From Pseudomonas entomophila (GTDB taxonomy: Bacteria > Pseudomonadota > Gammaproteobacteria > Pseudomonadales > Pseudomonadaceae): DNA of 64,000 bases. Below the pieces are notes generated by a model. It was given only the letters and a program-made list of their open reading frames with translations. It searched no databases and was not told where the DNA came from. The stretch lies in contig NZ_JARGCS010000006.1 in assembly GCF_029193575.1 (NCBI RefSeq), forward strand, positions 30,907 through 94,906. The letters run 5' to 3'. The position numbers and the translations under genes were made by a program. Position 1 is the stretch's first letter, and each line of letters starts with the position of its first letter. Shown here piece by piece: positions 52,518 to 64,000 of this stretch.

Positions 52518-54062
52518 TCAGCGCACCGGCTCGATCACCCGGGTGATCGGGTGCACCTGATCCTCCACATGCCACTTCACCCATAACCGCCGCCGCGGCT
52601 CATCCTTGCCATCCGGTTCCAGCGACAGCCAGTTGCGCCGCGCCACCAGGCAGCGCCCGTCATAGCCGATGGCCTGCATCTCGGCGGTGAGGTCGGTGTC
52701 GATCTTCTCGGTGGTGCTGGTGATCGTCTCCAGCGTGCGCACCATCAACGCTGCCAGCGGCGGATGGACGATGCCGGTGGAGATCAACTGGTGGATGCTC
52801 TCGGCGCCCCGGTTGCCGTACTTCGGGCTGGTGCTGCGGATCACGCTGGCCGCCGCCAGGTGCACATCGCCCGACACCAGGGTGACCTTGCAGTTCTTCG
52901 CCTCGGCGAAGTCCAACAGGCCATAGAGCAGCTGCTTGCGTTCGTTGCGGTGGGGCTGGTGGCGCCAGTGGTCGCGGAAGTCGTCTTCCGGGCCGATCTC
53001 GCCCGGTATCCACTCCACCAGGGTTTCCAGCAAGGCCAGGTTGACGAACGCCACCGGGATGCTGGACACGCACAGCAGGTGCGCATGGGCATCCTTGCCC
53101 AGGTTGGCCAGCCACTGCTGGAGATGTCGGTGGGTGGTTTGCGACATCACCTGGGTCGGGCTCTTGAGGTTGCCGTTGCGTGTGGTGATATCGGGGCGGC
53201 GCTCCGAGCGCAGGTCCGGCACCAGGAGCGCCAGCTTGCCCAGGTTGGCGAAGCCGAAGGTGAAACCGTCCGGGGTCAGGGCGCCGGGGCGGCGTTCGTC
53301 CGCCCGCAGCTGTTGCTGGAAGATGCGGAAGTAGGCGGTGGCGATGCGCAGCAGGTTCTGGTGCACGGGCGACTCGTGCAGCGCCTGCGGGTAGGAGCCC
53401 CAGCCATCGATGATGTCGTGGTCGTCCCACATCATCAGCGTCGGCACGTGGCTGAGCATGTGCAAGATCTCCGGCCGGGCCCAGTACTCCTGGTAGACCG
53501 AGGCGAAAAACGCATCGGCCTGCTGGTCCATGGCCGGGCTCCAGGCGTTCTTGTGGCGGTTCCACGAGAACTGCTTGCTCCACTCGTGCAACGGGCCTGG
53601 GCCTTCGAGCAGGGCATCGCTGTAGACCTGGTCGCCACCCATCACCAGCAGGTGGTAGGCCGCCTGCTGGTGGGCCTTGGCCATGTGCGCCCAACGCTCG
53701 CCATAGCGTGCGCCAAGCTGGCCGATGTGCTTGTAGCTGGAAACGCCGGAGCAGGAGGCATAGGCAATGCGTGGCGACTGCCCCTTTTCCGGCACCTGGA
53801 AGCTGCCGGCGCCATCGCCCAGGCGGTAGTCGATGATTTGTCGGGCGCGGGTCTGGGCGATGCGCATGTCCAGGCGCCAGACCTTCTGGGTGGGCGCGTT
53901 GAGTGGAATGCTGGCGATTTCCACCAGCGTGGCCTGCACGCCAGCAGGTACCTGATGGGGTGGGGCAGGCAGGGCCAGCGGCTGCACCCAGAGCGCCGAA
54001 ACCCAGTAGAGGCCTTCTTCGATGCCGCGAAAACTCAGGACCGGGCCGAACGTCGTGCTCAT
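52518..54062 (-). CDS. PhoD-like metallophosphatase, cytoplasmic
   Basis: 514 residues. Metal-site motifs of PhoD: VMGGDQVYSD, MMWDDHDIIDGWGSYP and VSGDVHLAAA. There is no Tat or Sec signal (MSTTFGPVLSFRGIEEGLYW), unlike secreted PhoD alkaline phosphatase. The enzyme uses Fe(III) and Ca(II) in characterised relatives. It is 69 bp downstream of a siderophore receptor gene, same strand, and may be co-transcribed. Ends convergent with the PhnB-like gene. Confidence 0.83.
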   Translation of the reverse strand: MSTTFGPVLSFRGIEEGLYWVSALWVQPLALPAPPHQVPAGVQATLVEIASIPLNAPTQKVWRLDMRIAQTRARQIIDYRLGDGAGSFQVPEKGQSPRIAYASCSGVSSYKHIGQLGARYGERWAHMAKAHQQAAYHLLVMGGDQVYSDALLEGPGPLHEWSKQFSWNRHKNAWSPAMDQQADAFFASVYQEYWARPEILHMLSHVPTLMMWDDHDIIDGWGSYPQALHESPVHQNLLRIATAYFRIFQQQLRADERRPGALTPDGFTFGFANLGKLALLVPDLRSERRPDITTRNGNLKSPTQVMSQTTHRHLQQWLANLGKDAHAHLLCVSSIPVAFVNLALLETLVEWIPGEIGPEDDFRDHWRHQPHRNERKQLLYGLLDFAEAKNCKVTLVSGDVHLAAASVIRSTSPKYGNRGAESIHQLISTGIVHPPLAALMVRTLETITSTTEKIDTDLTAEMQAIGYDGRCLVARRNWLSLEPDGKDEPRRRLWVKWHVEDQVHPITRVIEPVR

Positions 54063-54131
54063 GGGGCGTTTCCATACGAAAGAGGGGTTCCAATGAAGGT
54101 AGCCCGTTTCCTCGAAAACGCCCTGTGCCGA

Positions 54132-56273
54132 TCAGAAGCTGTACTTGGCCGTGAGCATCAGGTTGCGTGGGTTGCCATAGGTGTCGGTGGAGCCCCAGGT
54201 CACGTCCGAGCCGATTGCCGAGTAGTAGCGGCGATCGAAGATATTGTTGGCGTTCAATTGCAGGTCCAGGTGGCGATTGACCTGGTAGCCGGCCATCAGG
54301 TCGGTGACGGCGTAGGCGCCCTGGTCCAGGCGGTAGCGGCCGCCATCGGCGAGGTCGATGTCGTTGTACAGGCGGCTCTGCCAGTACACGTTGCCGCCGA
54401 CCCGCAGCTTCTCCAGTGGGCCTTTGAAGCGGTAGACGGTCGAGAGCTTGAACAGCCGCTCCGGGGTGTCGCTCTCGAACGGTTTGTGCTCCTTGGCCGG
54501 GTTGGCGTCGTCCTTGAGCACCCGCGCGCGGGTGTAGGTGAAGCCGGCACCGACCTGCCATTGCGGGGTCAGCGCGCCTTGCAGCTCGAGGTCGATCCCC
54601 TGGCTGCGCACCAGGCCCGACGCCTCGTAGCACGCTAGCTGCGGGCAGCCGAGCTGGGTCGCGGCGAGGGTCGCGCGGTTCTCCTGGTCGACCTGGAACA
54701 CCGCCAGGCTCGCGTTGAGCGCGCCGTCGAAGTATTCACCCTTCAGGCCCACTTCGTAGTTCTTGCCTTCGATCGGCTTGAGCACGCTGCCGGAGAAGTC
54801 CTTGGAGTCCTGCGGGTTGAAGATGTCGCTGTAGCTGGCGTACACCGAGTGGTGGGCGTCCAGCTCGTAGATCAGCCCGGCATAGCGGGTGACGTTGCGG
54901 GTGACCTTGTAGTCGCCTTCGCCATCGCGGTTGTCGTAGTCGTACCAGTCCAGGCGCCCGCCGAGGATCAGCTTGAGCGGGTCGGCCAAGCTCAGGCGAG
55001 TGGTCATGTACACACCGTCCTGGGTGGTGACTTCGCGACCCTTGCCGGTGTGCGCGAAGTCGGGTTTGCCGGCGTTGAGCGGCCAGCTGGTGTCATAGGG
55101 CGCGTAGTTGCGCGTGGTCATGTCGAAGATGCGCTTGCTGGTGCCGACCACCAGTTCATGGGTGCGGCCGAACGCTTGGAAGGGGCCGCTGGCGAAGGCG
55201 TCGAAGCCGGTCTGGTTCTCTTCTTGGCGCGACTGGTAGACGGTGCGCTCCAGGCTACCGGTGTAGCGCGACTGGTAGGAGCCGGAAAATAGCCCGTCCT
55301 GCTCGGCGTGGGAGGCGGTCAGTTGCAGCTTCCAATCGTTGGCCAGTTGATGGCGGACTTCGGCGAACAGGGTGTTGATCTCCTGGTCCTTGTCTTCCCA
55401 GTCGGTGCCGGGGTTGGTCGAGCGCGGCAGGTCCAGGTGGTGGCCGTCGGTGCCGATCGGCAGGCCGCCCCAGAAGAAGTTGTTGCGGTCTTTCTGGTGC
55501 GAGAAGCCCAAGGTCAGCGTGGTGTCTTCGGAGAGGTCGGCTTCGCTGATGGCATAGAAGAGGCCGTGCTGTTCGTCGACGTCGTCGCGGAAGCTGTTGG
55601 CATCGTTGTAGGACGCCACCACCCGGCCGCGCAGGGTGCCGCTGTCGTTCAGCGGGCTGGAGGCGTCGAGCTCGCCACGGTAGTTGTCCCAGCTGCCGGC
55701 GGCACCGGTGAGGGTGACCTTTTGCTCGGCCAGCGGGCGCTTGCGCACGAAGTTGATCGCCGCCGACGGGTTGCCGCTGCCGGTGACCAGGCCGGTGGCG
55801 CCGCGGATCACCTCGACTCGATCGAACATGGCCAGGTTCGGCTGGGCACCGACGGTCCAGCCTTGGTAGAGGCTGGGGATACCGTCGTACATCAGGTTGT
55901 CGATGTCGAAGCCGCGGGCCTTGTAGGTCTGCCGGCCCGGGCCGCTGGACTGGCTGAGGAACAGCCCAGGGGTGGCCTTGACCACGTCGTTGACGCTGGT
56001 CATGGCCTGGTCGTCCATGCGCTGGCGGGTGATCACGGTCACTGCCTGTGGGGTTTCGCGCATGCTCAGCGGCAGTTTGGTGGCGGTGGCCATGGCGCCG
56101 GTGGTGTAGGAGCCAGACCCCTCGGTGGTGCTGCCCAGGCCCAGTTGCGTGTCGTTGATCTGCGTGGCGCCCAGTTCCAGGGTGGCGGGCGTCTCGGCGA
56201 TGGCGGGGGCGGCGATGGCGGTGCAGATGGCGAGGGCGAGGAGGTTGCGGGCAAGCGGGGTGTGCGGCGACAT
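54132..56273 (-). CDS. TonB-dependent siderophore receptor without signalling domain
   Basis: 713 residues from ATG 56273 (MSPHTPLARN), with a signal peptide ending ATAIAAPAIAE-like at about 27. Plug: LPLSMRETPQAVTVITRQRMDDQAMTSVNDVVKATPGLFLSQSSGPGR, VEVIRGATGLVTGSGNPSAAINFVRKRP. The barrel ends PRNLMLTAKYSF. These are FpvA/FhuE-type siderophore receptor motifs. No STN domain, so no sigma-factor signalling. Fur box upstream. Unlike the two receptors in the left island, it holds normal numbers of Met and two Cys. Confidence 0.92.
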   Translation of the reverse strand: MSPHTPLARNLLALAICTAIAAPAIAETPATLELGATQINDTQLGLGSTTEGSGSYTTGAMATATKLPLSMRETPQAVTVITRQRMDDQAMTSVNDVVKATPGLFLSQSSGPGRQTYKARGFDIDNLMYDGIPSLYQGWTVGAQPNLAMFDRVEVIRGATGLVTGSGNPSAAINFVRKRPLAEQKVTLTGAAGSWDNYRGELDASSPLNDSGTLRGRVVASYNDANSFRDDVDEQHGLFYAISEADLSEDTTLTLGFSHQKDRNNFFWGGLPIGTDGHHLDLPRSTNPGTDWEDKDQEINTLFAEVRHQLANDWKLQLTASHAEQDGLFSGSYQSRYTGSLERTVYQSRQEENQTGFDAFASGPFQAFGRTHELVVGTSKRIFDMTTRNYAPYDTSWPLNAGKPDFAHTGKGREVTTQDGVYMTTRLSLADPLKLILGGRLDWYDYDNRDGEGDYKVTRNVTRYAGLIYELDAHHSVYASYSDIFNPQDSKDFSGSVLKPIEGKNYEVGLKGEYFDGALNASLAVFQVDQENRATLAATQLGCPQLACYEASGLVRSQGIDLELQGALTPQWQVGAGFTYTRARVLKDDANPAKEHKPFESDTPERLFKLSTVYRFKGPLEKLRVGGNVYWQSRLYNDIDLADGGRYRLDQGAYAVTDLMAGYQVNRHLDLQLNANNIFDRRYYSAIGSDVTWGSTDTYGNPRNLMLTAKYSF

Positions 56274-56314
56274 GGGGGACGGGTTCCTGAACATTGCCAA
56301 TCGATGATGCAATT

Positions 56315-56333
56315 GATTACGAGAATGATTAGC
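56315..56333. promoter_or_regulatory. Fur box upstream of the siderophore receptor
   Basis: Reverse strand reads GCTAATCATTCTCGTAATC, a close match to the 19-bp Fur consensus GATAATGATAATCATTATC. It is 42 bp before the receptor start. Confidence 0.7.
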
Positions 56334-56419
56334 AATAAGTGTGTCAGGTTTTGTCGCGCTGAAAAAGGCAGGCGGGACAGAAAGTTAATGAAATTTTCAC
56401 AAGTGCAGGGTGGGCTTGA

Positions 56420-56460
56420 GGGCCCTACTGCGGGACGAGCCCGCTCCAACAGTAGGGCCC
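56420..56460 (-). terminator. long hairpin after the esterase gene
   Basis: GGGCCCTACTG (56420-56430) and CAGTAGGGCCC (56450-56460) form a perfect 11-bp stem that extends by CTTGA/TCAAG with one bulge. It separates the esterase stop from the receptor promoter. Confidence 0.7.
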
Positions 56461-56472
56461 TTCAAGACACCC

Positions 56473-57426
56473 TCAAACCGTCAGCAACCAGCGCTCCACC
56501 GCCTGGTACAACGGCGCAACCGCCCCACTGATCCCCGACATGCGCAGGAAATCATGGGTCAACCCTTCCTCCACCTGTAGCGTCACCGCCGTGCCGCTGG
56601 CCTTGAGCCGCTCGGCATAGGCGATGCCTTCGTCATGCAGTGGGTCGTACTCGGCCAGGCTCAGGTAGGTCGGCGCCAGCGCCGGCAGCGGCTCGGCCAG
56701 CAGTGGCGAGGCCCGCCAGTCGTTGCGCTGCGCAGCCGTGCAGTAGTGGTCGTAGAACCATTCCAGGGTGGCTGTTTCCAGCAGGTAGCCCTCGTCGTAG
56801 CGTGTGTGCGAGCCGCGCTGCTGGCTCAGGTCGGTGACCGGGTAGAACAGCAACTGCGCCAGCGGCTTGAACGCCAGCTCGCTCGGCGCCCGCGCGGCAC
56901 TGATCGCCAGCACCGTGGCCAGGCTCGCGCCCACGCTGTCGCCGGCGAGGATGATGCGTTTGGGGTCCAACCCCAGGCCGTGGGCCTGCTCTGCCAGCCA
57001 GTTGGCGGCGTCCAGCACATCGTTCACCGCCGTGGGGAAGCGCGCCTCCGGCGCCAACCGGTAGGCCGGGGCGAACACCGCGTGGCGGCCGCTGGCGGCC
57101 AGGCGCCGGCAGATGCTGTCGTGCGAATCCAGGCTGCCGACCACGTAGCCGCCGCCGTGCAGGTAGAGAATCACCGGCAGCGGCTCGCCGTCGGCCTTCG
57201 CCCCGCCATACAGGCGCGCGTCCAGAGCATGACCGTCACGCGCCGGTACCCGCAGGGTGCGCACGTGCAGCGTGTCGGGCGGGCTCGGGTCGAGCACCGC
57301 CGAGGTCTTCTCGAATTCCTGGCGGGCCTGGGCCACGCTCAGTGCGTGCATTGGCTGGCTCTTGCCGGTCAGGCGGCCCAGTTCGGCCAGTTCCAGGAAA
57401 GCTTCCAGATCGGGGTCCAGGGGCAT
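56473..57426 (-). CDS. alpha/beta-hydrolase (hormone-sensitive lipase type)
   Basis: 317 residues from ATG 57426. It has the HSL oxyanion motif HGGGYVVGS, nucleophile elbow LAGDSVGASLA, Asp in EYDPLHDEG and His in EGLTHDFLRM. Cytoplasmic esterase of the acetyl-esterase/lipase family (Aes-like). It lies 62 bp downstream of the NRPS gene on the same strand, so could be co-transcribed and act on the siderophore, though this is guesswork. Confidence 0.87.
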   Translation of the reverse strand: MPLDPDLEAFLELAELGRLTGKSQPMHALSVAQARQEFEKTSAVLDPSPPDTLHVRTLRVPARDGHALDARLYGGAKADGEPLPVILYLHGGGYVVGSLDSHDSICRRLAASGRHAVFAPAYRLAPEARFPTAVNDVLDAANWLAEQAHGLGLDPKRIILAGDSVGASLATVLAISAARAPSELAFKPLAQLLFYPVTDLSQQRGSHTRYDEGYLLETATLEWFYDHYCTAAQRNDWRASPLLAEPLPALAPTYLSLAEYDPLHDEGIAYAERLKASGTAVTLQVEEGLTHDFLRMSGISGAVAPLYQAVERWLLTV

Positions 57427-57488
57427 TGCAGTTCCTTGTTCGTCAGCAAGTGAAGCCGCCCGGCAAGGTGCCTGGGCGGCTTGAAGGT

Positions 57489-64000
<6,512 letters not shown>

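Noticed and set aside
54132..56273. Ferripyoverdine transducer FpvA with signalling domain
   Set aside because: The N-terminus after the signal peptide is too short and lacks the STN domain; general siderophore receptor is the safer call.

Overview
The window is a GC-rich chromosomal segment of a Pseudomonas, most likely the P. putida group. The evidence is REP-type repeats built on a GCGGGCTTGCCCCGC core, a pyoverdine-type NRPS at the right edge, and many LysR, DMT and TonB-receptor genes of Pseudomonas type. No tRNA, rRNA, CRISPR array, insertion sequence or phage gene was seen. This assignment rests on gene content only.

Left edge to 2.8 kb: a truncated gamma-butyrobetaine-hydroxylase-like dioxygenase, translationally coupled to a DMT exporter, with a divergent GcvA-like LysR regulator.

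2.9-26.4 kb: the most striking region, read here as a sulfur-starvation island for an unidentified organosulfur substrate. An SfnR-type sigma-54 activator is followed by one long minus-strand operon: TonB receptor, DszA/NtaA-type monooxygenase, secreted SurE-like phosphatase, and four luciferase-like flavin monooxygenases, several joined by 4-base overlaps. A divergent gene encodes an N-terminal-nucleophile peptidase/amidase. Next come a TPR protein and a divergent oligopeptide-type ABC transporter (SBP, two permeases, fused double ATPase) ending in an alpha/beta hydrolase. Both divergent intergenic regions carry sequences matching sigma-54 -24/-12 promoters on both strands, four in total. The first also has two perfect CGCGATCGCG palindromes, and the two regions share a near-identical 22-bp element. 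A FecI/FecR/TonB-receptor signalling set closes the island. The mature parts of the two receptors contain one and zero Met and no Cys, as expected for proteins made when sulfur is scarce. The substrate is unknown.

26.8-33.3 kb: an extraordinary Met/Cys-rich protein (65 Met and 14 Cys in 167 residues, internally duplicated), an XRE-cupin regulator with a small upstream ORF, a decayed partial copy of the MFS gene found intact at 42.4 kb, a secreted protein divergent from a MarR regulator with a four-cysteine tail, an AraC regulator with two isochorismatase-like hydrolases, and a GNAT enzyme.

33.4-42.4 kb: housekeeping and signalling genes (PAS-GGDEF-EAL protein, DMT transporter, catalase-peroxidase KatG, a second DMT transporter divergent from a LysR regulator, a membrane diguanylate cyclase).

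42.4-48.5 kb: a six-gene minus-strand operon (methyltransferase, AMP-forming ligase, SAM-enzyme-like protein, group-D-type flavin monooxygenase, ectoine-synthase-like cupin, MFS exporter). It resembles a small-molecule biosynthetic cluster with no recognised product.

48.9-64 kb: LysR/tautomerase pair, small enzymes, a Fur-box-preceded siderophore receptor upstream of a PhoD-like phosphatase, an esterase, and the last two modules of an NRPS. The NRPS modules are predicted to add D-Ser and then hydroxyornithine before thioesterase release, as in pyoverdines ending Ser-cyclo-hydroxyornithine.
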